Of a stretch of 64,000 bases of DNA, positions 8,794 to 18,160 are shown piece after piece. The stretch lies in contig CAVQQQ010000009.1 in NCBI GenBank assembly GCA_963715025.1, positions 1,116,001 through 1,180,000 on the forward strand, given 5' to 3'. The notes under the pieces are model-generated. The model saw only the letters and a program-made list of their open reading frames with translations, did no database searches and was not told the origin of the DNA. Made by a program: the position numbers and the translations under genes. Every line of letters begins with the position of its first letter. The stretch's first letter is position 1. This DNA comes from DASSJT01 sp963715025. GTDB lineage: Bacteria > Actinomycetota > Actinomycetes > Actinomycetales > Dermatophilaceae.

Positions 8794-10668
8794 GTGAACG
8801 CGACACCCCAACTCCTTGGCGGTCGCTACGAGGTTGGCGAGCTCATCGGGCGCGGCGGCATGGCCGAGGTGCACGTGGGCTACGACACCCGGCTGTCCCG
8901 TCAGGTGGCCATCAAGATGCTGCGCTCCGACCTGGCCCGGGACCAGACCTTCCTCAGCAGGTTCCGCCGCGAGGCACAGTCCGCTGCCGGGCTCAACCAC
9001 GCCGCGATCGTGGCCGTCTACGACTCCGGTGAGGAGCAGTCGTTCCAGCCGGGCGGGGCCATGGTCGACGTCCCGTACATCGTCATGGAGTACGTGCAGG
9101 GCCGCACGCTGCGCCAGGTTCTCCAGCAGCGCGGGCCGTTCGACCCCGACGAGGCGTGCCGCATCACGGAGGGGATCCTCGACGCGCTGGCCTACAGCCA
9201 CCACATGGGGATCGTGCACCGCGACATCAAGCCGGCCAACGTGATGGTCACCGACACGGGCGCGGTGAAGGTCATGGACTTCGGGATCGCGCGCGCGATC
9301 GCCGACAGCAACGCCACGATGACCCAGACCCACGCCGTTATCGGCACCGCGCAGTACCTGTCGCCGGAGCAAGCCCAGGGCCAGCAGGTGGACGCCCGGT
9401 CCGATCTCTACTCAACCGGCTGCCTGCTGTTCGAGCTGCTCACCGGGCGGACGCCGTTCGTCGGCGAGACTCCCGTGGCGGTGGCCTACCAGCACGTCGG
9501 CGAGGCGCCGCCCCGGCCCTCGACGTACACCTACGGCGTGTCATGGGACCTCGACGCCGTCGTGCTGCACGCACTCGCGAAGGATCGCGAGCGCCGCTAC
9601 CAGGACGCAACCGCCTTCCGGGCCGACGTGCAGGCCGCCCGGCTTGGCCGCCCGATCAGCGATGCCGCGCGCGGCGCCGCCCTGGGTCTTGGTGCTGCCG
9701 CCGGAGCCGCCGCCGCCACGGCCGCTCTGGGCGATCCGACGATGGCGGTGCCGCCGCCCTCCGGCGGTCTGCCGACCACGGTCCTGAGCCCGACCCAGGC
9801 CGCTGACCAGATCGCCGACCGCTATGACGACACCGACGACATGCTCCCGACGACGCGCAGGGGCGGCTACGAGCCTCCCCGCAAGCGGCGTGGGCTCGCC
9901 TTCGCACTGCTCGCGATCGCCGTCGTGGGCGCCCTCGCACTGGTCGCACTCTTCGCCAACAACTACCTCGGCGGCGGCGCGGCGTCCGACACCGTCACCG
10001 TTCCCGACCTCGTCGGCAAAGACGTGGAGGTCGCCAAGAAGCAGCTCACCGACCTCGGCCTCGTGCCCGTCGTCGAGACCAAGGCCAATGAAAAGCAGCC
10101 GGAGGGCGTGGTCTTCGACCAGAACCCACCGTTCGGCGGCCCGGCCGTGGCCAAGGGCACGAAGGTGACTCTGCTCGTGTCGGCTGGCCCGAACTCGGTG
10201 AAGGTCCCAGACCTGGTCGGCTACACCGAGGACGAGGCGAGAACCGAGCTGCAGAACCTCGGGCTCGAGGTGGGCGACGTCAAGGACGTGCCCAACAGCG
10301 GCAAGGAGAAGGGCACCGTCGTGCGCACCGTGCCAGGAGCCAACACGGAGGTCGCCAAGGGCAGCAAGGTCAACCTCGAGGTGTCCAACGGCAAGGTGCG
10401 GATCCCGAACGTCGTCGGCCTTCAGCTGACCGACGCGCGGCGCATCCTCATCGACGCGGGCCTGAACCCCAAGACCAAGTACGTGGACAGCACCAAGCCC
10501 GAAGGTGAGGTCGTCGACCAGGACCCGAAGGTCGACACGATGGTCAACGACGGGTCGTCGATCACGTTGACGGTGGCCCAGGCGGCCGCGCCCACGCCCA
10601 CGACGACCACGACAACTCCCTCAACGACCACGACCAGCACGCCGCCGACGTCGCCGCCGAGCAGCTGA
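8794..10668 (+). CDS. pknB: PknB: PASTA-domain Ser/Thr protein kinase
   Basis: 624 aa from GTG 8794. Kinase domain 12-280: glycine loop GRGGMAEV (19-26), Lys41 in VAIK, HRD at 142-144 and DFG at 162-164. A juxtamembrane stretch leads to a membrane helix (about 368-388), three PASTA repeats (about 398-465, 466-532 and 533-598, each opening with a VPDLVG-like motif) and a Thr/Pro tail. The PASTA part senses muropeptides or lipid II; the kinase phosphorylates FHA and cell-wall proteins. The pknA gene usually found between pbpA and pknB in mycobacteria is absent. Confidence 0.95.
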   Translation: MNATPQLLGGRYEVGELIGRGGMAEVHVGYDTRLSRQVAIKMLRSDLARDQTFLSRFRREAQSAAGLNHAAIVAVYDSGEEQSFQPGGAMVDVPYIVMEYVQGRTLRQVLQQRGPFDPDEACRITEGILDALAYSHHMGIVHRDIKPANVMVTDTGAVKVMDFGIARAIADSNATMTQTHAVIGTAQYLSPEQAQGQQVDARSDLYSTGCLLFELLTGRTPFVGETPVAVAYQHVGEAPPRPSTYTYGVSWDLDAVVLHALAKDRERRYQDATAFRADVQAARLGRPISDAARGAALGLGAAAGAAAATAALGDPTMAVPPPSGGLPTTVLSPTQAADQIADRYDDTDDMLPTTRRGGYEPPRKRRGLAFALLAIAVVGALALVALFANNYLGGGAASDTVTVPDLVGKDVEVAKKQLTDLGLVPVVETKANEKQPEGVVFDQNPPFGGPAVAKGTKVTLLVSAGPNSVKVPDLVGYTEDEARTELQNLGLEVGDVKDVPNSGKEKGTVVRTVPGANTEVAKGSKVNLEVSNGKVRIPNVVGLQLTDARRILIDAGLNPKTKYVDSTKPEGEVVDQDPKVDTMVNDGSSITLTVAQAAAPTPTTTTTTPSTTTTSTPPTSPPSS

Positions 10669-10678
10669 CGAGCCCGCC

Positions 10679-10703
10679 GACGCGTCCGCCGCGGAGGCGC
10701 GTC
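10679..10703. terminator. Possible hairpin terminator between convergent genes
   Basis: An imperfect palindrome with GACGCG and CGCGTC arms lies in the 57-base gap between pknB and the amidotransferase gene. A second copy of the right arm follows at about 10720. There is no T-run, so the call is weak. Confidence 0.35.
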
Positions 10704-10725
10704 AGCCGCCGACTCCGGAGGCGCG

Positions 10726-11382
10726 TCAGCCGGCGGCGACCATGCGGGCCACGCCCTGTGCATCGCGCACCAGCGGGCTCAGGCCGGCCGACCGCTCGAC
10801 GGCGTCCGGCATGCCGCACAGGGCGAGCCAGTTGGCCAGGATCCGGTGGCCGCCCTCGGTGAGCACGCTCTCAGGATGGAACTGCACGCCGTGTAGCGGC
10901 AGCTCCACGTGGCGAACCGCCATGATGATGCCGCTGCGGGTGTGGCCGTTGGCGACGAGTTCCGCGGGCAGGGTGGGCGGGTCGATGGTCAGCGAGTGGT
11001 AGCGCGTCGCGGTGAACGGCGAGGCCAGCCCCTCGAGGACCCCACTCCCGTCGTGGTGCACCTGCGAGGTCTTGCCATGGAGCAGCTCAGGCGCACGCCC
11101 GACCGTGGCACCGCAGACGACGCCCAGCGCCTGGTGGCCGAGGCACACCCCGAGCATCGGCTGCCCCCGCTCGGCGCACGCCTGGATCATCGCGATGGAC
11201 ACGCCCGCCGCCTCGGGGGTCCCGGGTCCGGGCGAGACCAGGACACCATCGAAGTCGGCACCCGCGGCGGCGCTCACCGTGTCGTTGCGCACGACCTCGC
11301 ACTCCGCGCCAAGCTGCTGGAGGTAGCCGACGATCGTGAAGACGAAGCTGTCGTAGTTGTCGACGACGAGGATGCGGCTCAT
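10726..11382 (-). CDS. Anthranilate/aminodeoxychorismate synthase glutamine amidotransferase
   Basis: 218 aa from ATG 11382 (MSRILVVDNYDSFVF); the frame stays open further upstream but the family starts here. Class I glutamine amidotransferase with nucleophile Cys80 in GVCLGHQALG and His169/Glu171 in QFHPES. It hydrolyses glutamine and passes ammonia to a chorismate-using subunit. TrpG and PabA cannot be told apart from sequence; no synthase subunit I is nearby, and this locus next to pknB is a common actinobacterial position for the gene. Confidence 0.88.
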   Translation of the reverse strand: MSRILVVDNYDSFVFTIVGYLQQLGAECEVVRNDTVSAAAGADFDGVLVSPGPGTPEAAGVSIAMIQACAERGQPMLGVCLGHQALGVVCGATVGRAPELLHGKTSQVHHDGSGVLEGLASPFTATRYHSLTIDPPTLPAELVANGHTRSGIIMAVRHVELPLHGVQFHPESVLTEGGHRILANWLALCGMPDAVERSAGLSPLVRDAQGVARMVAAG

Positions 11383-11434
11383 GCGTGGTCCTGAGAGGTA
11401 TGCCGTGGGCCGGCTCGGTGAGCCGCCGCGGGCT

Positions 11435-11638
11435 TCACGGGGTGGTCGTGGATGTCGGGGTGTTGGTCTGCCCCGACGTGGGGATGTCGACCGCGTTGTC
11501 GTTGAACGGCATGTACGGCGCCATCCGGGGGAACAGCCAGAGGAAGCAGAATGCCACAGCGGCCAGGGCGAGCACGAGGCACTGGGCCGCCTTGGCGGCC
11601 GGCGGGCCCGGCAGGGAGCGCCACAGCGCGGCATACAT
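11435..11638 (-). CDS. Small single-pass membrane protein
   Basis: 67 aa starting MYAALWRSLPGP, one base after the stop of the sortase gene, so translationally linked to it. One membrane helix (about residues 18-37) and a Thr-rich tail that would lie outside. Small proteins of this kind commonly sit between the class E sortase and the amidotransferase in actinobacteria. No function known. The frame is open upstream to 11743, but that part overlaps the sortase. Confidence 0.6.
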   Translation of the reverse strand: MYAALWRSLPGPPAAKAAQCLVLALAAVAFCFLWLFPRMAPYMPFNDNAVDIPTSGQTNTPTSTTTP

Positions 11639-11639
11639 C

Positions 11640-12347
11640 TCAGGCTGCCTTGGCAGCGGCCGTGTCTGTGGGCACGGCAAGGTCGGCGGGCGGCACGCCC
11701 TGGGCTCGGGTATACGTCTTCGCCAGTTCGGCGAGCACGACATAGCGTCGCGCGGCGGTGTACTTGGGGTGGCAGGCGGTCATGGTCAGGAAGGCCGCCG
11801 AGGGCGCCGCGCCCGGCTGGTCGGGGACCGGTGCGATGACCTGGGTGTGGGTTGGCCGGACGATCTCGTGGCGGACCACGACGTACACGCTGTAGCCAGT
11901 CTTCGTCTCGACGATGACCTTGTCACCCGTGCGGATCAGGTCGATGTCGCTGAACGGGCGGCCGTACGTCGTGCGGTGCCCGGCAACGGCGAAGTTGCCG
12001 ACCTGTCCGGGCTGGGCGGTGCCGATGTAGTGCCCCACGCCCATGATCAGGGTGTCGCGGTCGGTGCCCTCGAAGATGGGCCGGGCGTAGTCGGCGCCGA
12101 ACCGGGGGATGCGCATGATCGCGAAGGCCTTGCCCATCTTCACTGCCGACGGCTGCACGCCCTGCGGCGGGCTGTCCTCGGGCCGCGCGGTGAAGTCGCG
12201 CTCCAGGGTCGACACCGTGCCGGACTGGGCGCGATTGGCCTCGACGTCGGTCCAGAACAGCTGCCACACCACGAAGAGGAGCAGGACAGCGCCCGCAGTG
12301 ACCAGGACCTCGCCCAGCGCCCCGATGACCCAGCGGACTCCCGTCAC
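11640..12347 (-). CDS. Class E sortase
   Basis: 235 aa from GTG 12347, overlapping the DUF881 stop (GTGA). N-terminal membrane helix (about 10-32). The sortase domain has catalytic His124 in VAGHRTTYG, Cys192 in MTACHP and an Arg at 200/201 in AARRYV. Sortases cleave C-terminal sorting signals and attach proteins to peptidoglycan or pili; class E is the housekeeping type of high-GC actinobacteria. No LPxTG/LAxTG substrate gene is adjacent. Confidence 0.88.
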   Translation of the reverse strand: MTGVRWVIGALGEVLVTAGAVLLLFVVWQLFWTDVEANRAQSGTVSTLERDFTARPEDSPPQGVQPSAVKMGKAFAIMRIPRFGADYARPIFEGTDRDTLIMGVGHYIGTAQPGQVGNFAVAGHRTTYGRPFSDIDLIRTGDKVIVETKTGYSVYVVVRHEIVRPTHTQVIAPVPDQPGAAPSAAFLTMTACHPKYTAARRYVVLAELAKTYTRAQGVPPADLAVPTDTAAAKAA

Positions 12348-13111
12348 GGGCCGACCGCTACAGCGTGCTCGAGTTTGGTGGAACCGGCGAACGCCGGGAA
12401 GGTCTCGCGGTGCCGGGAGCTCACCTCGTAGCCGAGGCCGTACGCCTCGACGTACTGCTTGTAGATGTCTACCTGCGGGCTGTCGGCGAGCGCGTTTCGG
12501 AGCCGCTGGGGGTCGCCCATCGCCTGGATCGTGAACGGCGGCGAGTAGACGCGGCCCTGGAGGATCAGGGTGTTGCCGACGCAGCGCACGGCGCTGGTGC
12601 TGATGACGCGCTGGTCCATGAGCATCATCGCCTCGGCTCCGCCGGCCCACAGCGCGTTGACGACGGCCTGGACGTCCTGCTGGTGGACCACGAAGTAGTC
12701 GAGCGGAGCACCCGGGAAGGCGCTCGGCGAGAGCGCGGAGTCATCGAGCGTCACCGTGAGAACGGGCCCCCTGACTGCCTGTGTGCCAGCCTCGGGGGCG
12801 AGCAGGTCACCCCGCTTCGTGGCGGCGGCGAGCCTGGCGTCTCCGGGTGCCTGCTGCTGGGTCAGGCGGCGAACCTCCGCCCGGAGGTCGGCGAGCTGTT
12901 GGTCGCGTGACTGGTGGATGCGGGTCTGCTGACGAACCAGGGCCGGGAGGTCGGCCGTCTCCGATCGCAGGCTGGTGCCCCGGGCCGTCTGGGCCGACAC
13001 TGCGAAGAGCATGCCGGCCAGCACCGCGACCACCGGGACTGCGGCCGACCACCGGGTGGGGTGCTGAGTCAGCCACACCATCGTGGCGCGCGACCGGTCG
13101 GCCAGCCTCAC
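12344..13111 (-). CDS. DUF881 family membrane-anchored protein
   Basis: 255 aa from GTG 13111. A single N-terminal membrane helix (about 22-42) is followed by a coiled-coil stretch (residues 55-90, Glu/Arg/Gln-rich) and a DUF881 core with LTVTLDDS and LWAGGAEAMMLMDQRV. DUF881 proteins neighbour division and sortase genes in actinobacteria and Firmicutes; the biochemical role is not known. First gene of a DUF881-sortase-small protein operon, divergent from crgA with an 83-base gap. Confidence 0.85.
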   Translation of the reverse strand: MRLADRSRATMVWLTQHPTRWSAAVPVVAVLAGMLFAVSAQTARGTSLRSETADLPALVRQQTRIHQSRDQQLADLRAEVRRLTQQQAPGDARLAAATKRGDLLAPEAGTQAVRGPVLTVTLDDSALSPSAFPGAPLDYFVVHQQDVQAVVNALWAGGAEAMMLMDQRVISTSAVRCVGNTLILQGRVYSPPFTIQAMGDPQRLRNALADSPQVDIYKQYVEAYGLGYEVSSRHRETFPAFAGSTKLEHAVAVGP

Positions 13112-13194
13112 TGCGCCGCCTCCTGCCGTGTCGAGGGTGGGTGTCGGGGCTCTACGCTAGGGCAAACGCCACACACGCAAGGAGAGTGTCCGCC

Positions 13195-13443
13195 GTGCCC
13201 GAGTCCAAGGGTCGCCCCAAACCAGCATTCACGCCGCCGCCCCGTACCCAGAAGGCGAAGATCGGCAACCCACCCTGGTTTGTCCCGGTCATGGTGACCT
13301 TGATGGTCGTTGGTCTGCTGTGGGTCGTCGTCTTCTACGTCACCAGCCAGCAGTACCCGGTGCCCCAGCTCGGCCGGTGGAACCTCCTGGTCGGCTTCGG
13401 CCTCATGCTGACTGGCTTTGGAATGACCACGCGCTGGCGCTAA
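13195..13443 (+). CDS. crgA: CrgA: septation regulator
   Basis: 82 aa from GTG 13195 with AAGGAGAG about 8 bases upstream. Two membrane helices (about 29-50 and 61-77) and the family pattern NPPWFVPVMVTLMVVGLLW and QYPVPQLGRWN, ending in MTTRWR. CrgA is a divisome component that recruits PBPs and CwsA to the septum in mycobacteria and inhibits Z-ring growth in Streptomyces. Its position near pknB and the rhomboid gene is conserved. Confidence 0.95.
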   Translation: MPESKGRPKPAFTPPPRTQKAKIGNPPWFVPVMVTLMVVGLLWVVVFYVTSQQYPVPQLGRWNLLVGFGLMLTGFGMTTRWR

Positions 13444-13617
13444 ACGCGCGCTCGGACGCGGTCTGGCCCGGGCACGCGGTCGCTGTCCCTGAATCCGGGA
13501 GAGATAGCGACGGCCGGTAGGGCCCTCCGGTTACACCGATGTGATTTTCCCCAGCTGGGGACAAGCGTGTGGATAAACCATCGCGCAATGGCATGTTTCG
13601 GGCGACGCTCAGGCGGC

Positions 13618-14508
13618 TCAGACCACGGCAGCGTAGGCCGGCAGGGTCAGGTACTTCGCGACGGCGGCCGCCACCAGTACCGCGGTGATGACCCCGAGCC
13701 ACATCCACTGTCGCCGGGGCTGCCGACCGGTGTACGTGATCACCGCCGCCACCGCGAGCCCGGTGAGGAACCCGCCCAGGTGGCCCTGCCAGCTGATCCG
13801 GGGCACGACGAAGCCGAACACGGCGTTGATCACCAGCGTCGCGTACATGCCCGCGGAGGAGCGGCCGAGGTGCCGGTTGAGGATCAGCAGCGCTCCGAAG
13901 AGGCCGAAGACCGCCCCTGACGCCCCGACCACGCCGGTGTTCCAGGCGCTCGCGCTCACCTGCAGTGTGCCCGGGTCGGGCGGCGAGGCCAGCAACAGCA
14001 CCATCACTCCGCCGCCGAGGGCCGATAGGAGGAAGAGCGCCAGGTAGCGCGCTCGCCCGAGCATCGGCTCGATGTACCCACCCACGATCCACAGCGCGTA
14101 CATGTTGAACAGGATGTGCAGCGGCATCGCCGGCGAGTGCGCGAACGCCGAGGTCAGGAAGCGCCAGGGCTCGCTCCAGCCCAGGGCCGGCACGAAGTCG
14201 AGCGCGTTGGTGACACCACTCGTCGTCAGCTGCGCCAGCCACACGACGGCGCACACCGCGATGAGCGTGATGGTTACCGTCGGCCGGCCATCCGTGACCC
14301 GCCCCCCGAAGATCGTGCGTCCGGTGCGAACCGTGCGCGCCTGTTCGCGCACGCAGTCGACGCACTGGATCCCGACGGCGGCCGGCCGCTGGCACTCGGG
14401 GCAGGTCGGCCGGCCGCAGCGCTGGCAGCGCACGTAGGAGACGCGGTCGGGGTGCCGGGGGCACACAGGGGGTGCCGTCACCGGGTCGTATGCCGTGCTG
14501 TCTGTCAT
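13618..14508 (-). CDS. Rhomboid-family intramembrane serine protease
   Basis: 296 aa from ATG 14508. The N-terminus carries cysteine pairs (CQRCGRPTCPEC, then CVDC) forming a probable zinc-binding B-box-like finger, followed by six or seven membrane helices. Catalytic dyad: Ser197 in GASGAVFG and His243 in WQGHLGG. It would cut membrane proteins inside the bilayer; the substrate is unknown. A conserved neighbour of crgA and cyclophilin in actinobacteria. Confidence 0.9.
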   Translation of the reverse strand: MTDSTAYDPVTAPPVCPRHPDRVSYVRCQRCGRPTCPECQRPAAVGIQCVDCVREQARTVRTGRTIFGGRVTDGRPTVTITLIAVCAVVWLAQLTTSGVTNALDFVPALGWSEPWRFLTSAFAHSPAMPLHILFNMYALWIVGGYIEPMLGRARYLALFLLSALGGGVMVLLLASPPDPGTLQVSASAWNTGVVGASGAVFGLFGALLILNRHLGRSSAGMYATLVINAVFGFVVPRISWQGHLGGFLTGLAVAAVITYTGRQPRRQWMWLGVITAVLVAAAVAKYLTLPAYAAVV

Positions 14509-14567
14509 GCGCGTCCCTCGCCGGAAATCCGTGGTCACCTGTACGTCGTCGGCCGGAGCATCCGGAC

Positions 14568-15086
14568 TCAGTCGGTGATCTCGACGCTCTCGATGACGAC
14601 ATCCTCGGCCGGCTGGTCCATGCCGCCGGTGCGCACGGCCGCGATCTTGTCGACGACCTCGCGGCTCGGGCCGTCGGCGACCTCGCCGAAGATGGTGTGC
14701 TTGCCGTGCAGCCACGGCGTGGCGGCAACGGTGATGAAGAACTGGGAGCCGTTGGTCCCTTTGCCCATGCGCTTGCCGGCGTTGGCCATCGCCAGCAGGT
14801 AGGGCTTGTTGAAGGCCAGCTCGGGGTGGATCTCGTCGTCGAAGGTGTAGCCGGGCCCGCCGACGCCCTGGCCGAGCGGGCAGCCGCCCTGGATCATGAA
14901 GCCGGAGATCACCCGGTGGAACACCAGCCCGTCGTAGAACTTGGTGGGGTTGGAGCGACCGGCGTCGTCTGTGTACTCCGTCTCCCCCGTCGCGAGGCCA
15001 GTGAAGTTGGCCACGGTCTTGGGGGCCTGGTCGGAGAAGAGGGTGACGTTGATATCACCCAGATTGGTGTGCAGGGTCGCCTTCAT
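14568..15086 (-). CDS. ppiA: Cyclophilin-type peptidyl-prolyl isomerase
   Basis: 172 aa from ATG 15086; a longer frame to 15209 has no supporting site. Cytoplasmic cyclophilin with FYDGLVFHRVISGFMIQGG, QFFITV and the substrate-pocket segment WLHGKHTIFGEV. It catalyses cis-trans isomerisation of X-Pro bonds. Locus and length match the ppiA gene near gyrA in mycobacteria. The 59-base gap to the rhomboid gene makes co-transcription likely. Confidence 0.92.
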   Translation of the reverse strand: MKATLHTNLGDINVTLFSDQAPKTVANFTGLATGETEYTDDAGRSNPTKFYDGLVFHRVISGFMIQGGCPLGQGVGGPGYTFDDEIHPELAFNKPYLLAMANAGKRMGKGTNGSQFFITVAATPWLHGKHTIFGEVADGPSREVVDKIAAVRTGGMDQPAEDVVIESVEITD

Positions 15087-15378
15087 GGCGCCATCCTCGC
15101 ACGGCCACCTGGCGCGAACGGGGCCGCCCGCGGGATGGTTCGCGGCATGCATGCGTCGTGGGTCGCGGTGGGGGAGGGCGCAGAGCGGACTGCGCGCATC
15201 CGGGGACATCTTGGCTCAGTACTCCAGGCACAAGCGCCTGCTGACAGGTGTGGATGGCACGGGCCGGACGGGTTTTGGGGCGGCACAAGCAGAGTCCGCG
15301 GGGGTTGAGGTGTGTGCCGGGCGGGCAATTCGGTGCAGGATGGGTAACAGAGCAGTGTCCGACCCCCAAGGAGGGACT

Positions 15379-16341
15379 GTGTTCCGCACCAAGAGCAACA
15401 CCGAGCAGCTCGCCGAGTCCGCGAGCGAGCAGGCATCCCGGCAGGCTGAAGCGGCTGCGGCGCACGCGGCGGCTCTCAAGGACCGGGTGGGCCCGGCCGC
15501 GGAGGCGGCCCGGGAAAGGGCCGCCGCCGCGAAGGAATGGGCCAAGCCGCGCGTCGAGCATGGCATCGAGGTGGCCGCGCCCAAACTGGAGCAGGCCGTG
15601 TCCAACCTCGCGCCCAAGGTCGACACGGCGAGGGACAAGCTCGTCGACGACGTCATCCCCAAGATTGCTGAGGCGATCGCGACCATCGCAGCCAGCGCGG
15701 CTGCCGCCAAGGACTCGGCGACCGAGGCGGCCCGGGAGCACGCGGAGCGCGCACCCGATGCCTACTCGGTGCTTCGCGGCGACGCCGTCGCCAAGCCGAA
15801 GCGTGGCAAGGGCGGCAAGTTCCTCATCGCCCTCGGCCTCGCCGCAGCCGCCGTCGCCGTCATGACGGCCAGGAAGAAGGCAGCGCCGCGCGAGGACCCG
15901 TGGGCGACGCCGATCCCCGAGCCCTACAGCACGGGCACCGGTGCCACCGAAGGCCGCCACACCAGCGCCACCCCCTCGGTGGGCGAGAAGGTGAGCGACC
16001 TGGCTACAGCGGCCAAGGACAAGGCGGCGAGCGCGACAGCGAGCGCGGCGAGCGCGACGGCCGGCGCGGCCAAGGAGGCAGCCTCCTCGGCCAGGGAGGC
16101 AGCCTCCTCGGCCAGGAGCGCCGCCAAGAGTGCTGCGACGACGGCTAAGGAGAAGGCATCCTCCACTGCGTCCTCGGCCTCCGAGAAGGTCGAGGACGCA
16201 GCGCCTGAGGTCAAGGGTCGGGCCGCTGACGCGACCAGCGACGTTCTCGCGGCAGCAGACAAGACCGCCGACGCGGCGGCCGACGCCACCGAAAGCGCGA
16301 AGACCACCGCCGCCAACAGGGCCAAGAAGGCAGCTGACTGA
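15379..16341 (+). CDS. Ala-rich coiled-coil protein with one membrane helix (DUF5324-like)
   Basis: 320 aa from GTG 15379, with AAGGAGGG just upstream. Residues 1-130 are an Ala/Glu/Arg heptad-like helical stretch, residues about 150-166 a short hydrophobic helix (FLIALGLAAAAVAVM), and the C-terminal half is an Ala/Ser/Lys repeat region with near-identical units (EAASSAREAASSAR). Similar apolipoprotein- or LEA-like proteins are annotated DUF5324 in Streptomyces. Function unknown; a role at the membrane surface is inferred. Confidence 0.7.
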   Translation: MFRTKSNTEQLAESASEQASRQAEAAAAHAAALKDRVGPAAEAARERAAAAKEWAKPRVEHGIEVAAPKLEQAVSNLAPKVDTARDKLVDDVIPKIAEAIATIAASAAAAKDSATEAAREHAERAPDAYSVLRGDAVAKPKRGKGGKFLIALGLAAAAVAVMTARKKAAPREDPWATPIPEPYSTGTGATEGRHTSATPSVGEKVSDLATAAKDKAASATASAASATAGAAKEAASSAREAASSARSAAKSAATTAKEKASSTASSASEKVEDAAPEVKGRAADATSDVLAAADKTADAAADATESAKTTAANRAKKAAD

Positions 16342-16377
16342 CCGCGAGTCAGGCGCTCCCGGCGCCTGAGCGCGCAC

Positions 16378-16418
16378 CGAGCGGACGGCATACCAGCAAG
16401 CGGTATGCCGTCCGCTCG
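16378..16418. terminator. Strong bidirectional hairpin
   Basis: Perfect 17-bp stem (16378-16394 with 16402-16418) and a 7-base loop between two convergent genes. Both arms carry the recurrent GGCATAC/GTATGCC heptamer. Confidence 0.8.
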
Positions 16419-16434
16419 CGTCTAGCGGTGTGGA

Positions 16435-17918
16435 TCAGAGCCTGGAGCAGTCGAAGCGCAGGCGCCGCGGAACCTCGATGCCGGGATTGTTCCCTGAGTT
16501 GCTGGTCGAGACCGAGCCGCACGACCACCCGCCCGCCGAGAGGTAGATCGACGTCGTCGACACCTTGGCGACCGTGCAGGTGAAGTCGATGGACTTGCTC
16601 GATGCCGAGCAGCTTGCGCCGGAGACCCCGATCGACGTGCCGTCTGGCAGGCCGATCAACTCGAGGATCGTGCCGGTGCGCTGCGTGGAGCTCCAGACGA
16701 CCGAGGAGGTCTGACCATTCGAGAAGGCCACCGTGACCCGGGAGGACGCGGCCGAGCGGGCGCTGCTCGAGCCGCTCGAAGTGGAACTGGACGAGTTGGA
16801 GCTCGTGGACGATGTGGTGGACGTGGTGGCAGTCGTGACAGTCGTCGACGGTGTCGCAGTGCTCGTGCGGCTGGTCGAGCCGAGGCCCGAGCCCGGGAAT
16901 GCTGGCGACGCCCCCACCCCGAAACCGGATGACGACCCGCCCGGCGTGGCCTTGGCCCCCTCCCGCGACGGCGAGCCCACCGGCGAGAGGGCCATGGCTG
17001 CCCCCACGATGCCGGCCACGATGACGGCGCCAGCGGCGGCGAGGGCGCCACGCGACACCTTCAGCGCACCCGGTGCGGTGATGCCCACGGCCCCGACGGC
17101 TCCGATCGCGGCCAGGCTCTTGGCTGAGGGCCACACGGCAGCCATCAGCACCGGGATGCCGACCAAGCGCATCCGCGAGGACTCTTCGGTCACCCACAGG
17201 GCAGCCGCGTCGCAGTCGACGCAGGTGCGCAGGTGCTCGTCGACCCGGCGCTGCTCGCGGGCCGACAGCGTGCCTCGAGCCCACCGGCCGAGCCGCTCGC
17301 GCACGGCCCGGCAAGCCTCGTCGGTTGCGACGGGTACCCCGTGCTGGAGGTAGGACGCGCGCAGACCCTCACGCGCCCGGAAGGCAAGCACCGACGCAGC
17401 ACCGGGGCTGATCCCGAGCCGTTCCGCGACCTCGTCGAGGGAGAGGTCTTCGACGGTCATCAGCACGAGCACGCCCTGCCAGCGCGCCGGCAGGGCACGG
17501 AAGGCCTCGGTCACTGCGTCGCGGTCGACCGCCTCCGAGTGGCCGGGGGTGATGGGCTCGGGCCGCTCCCCACTCGATGCCCCTGGGTCCGGCTCGCCAG
17601 CCTCGGGGCTGGAGTCCTCGTCCGCGTGGACCACAGGGGGCCGCCGGGCCTCCCCTTGGATGCGCCGCATCGCGGCGAACAGGTACGAGCGGACGGGGTC
17701 TCCGGCCCGTGCCCCCGCCTGATCGCCCACAGCGCGCGCAGGAACGTCTCGGCCACCAGGTCGTCGGCGTCGTCGTGGGAGCGGGTCAGGGTGCTGGCGT
17801 AGCGTCGGGCCGCTGGCGCATGGTCGCGATACAGGGCGTCGAGGGTCGAATCGGGGCGCCAGGGCTCTGGCGCGAACTTCGAGTGCCGCGCAGTGTGCGC
17901 GGCCCGGCCCAGGGGCAT
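16435..17918 (-). pseudogene. ECF sigma factor fused to zf-HC2, membrane helix and extracellular domain; frameshifted
   Basis: Region 2 of an ECF sigma factor (LDALYRDHAPAARRYA, DDADDLVAETFLRALWAIRR) reads from ATG 17918, but region 2.4 onward (VRSYLFAAMRRIQGEARR) and all later domains are in another frame. The switch falls at a run of five C (about 17712-17716), where one missing base would explain it. Downstream come region 4 (LSLDEVAERLGISPGAAS), a zf-HC2-type anti-sigma finger (HLRTCVDC), a hydrophobic stretch, a long Ser/Thr linker and a Cys-containing C-terminal domain. Either a real frameshift or a homopolymer sequencing error. Confidence 0.75.
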
Positions 17919-18160
17919 GGCGCTGGTTCCTGCGGCTTCCTTGTGTGGCCGAGCCGGCGGCGGCGCGGTCGTCGATGCGGGGAAGGACCATTGTTGCGGA
18001 TAGGGGGCGGGTTCGGTCACGTTCTGCGGACACCCAGGTGCCGGTCCCGCCACCTAGCCACCTCAGCGGTCACCCAGGGTCGCCCAGAGTATGGTCCGGC
18101 GGGCCCGCCCAGAGTCAAGTCGACACACGCGGATGGCGACGAGCGCCCGGACTCGGCCGC

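Noticed and set aside
10580..10668. Thr/Pro repeats at the end of pknB as a possible tandem-repeat element
   Set aside because: Ordinary low-complexity tail of PASTA kinases; it stays in frame and needs no other explanation.
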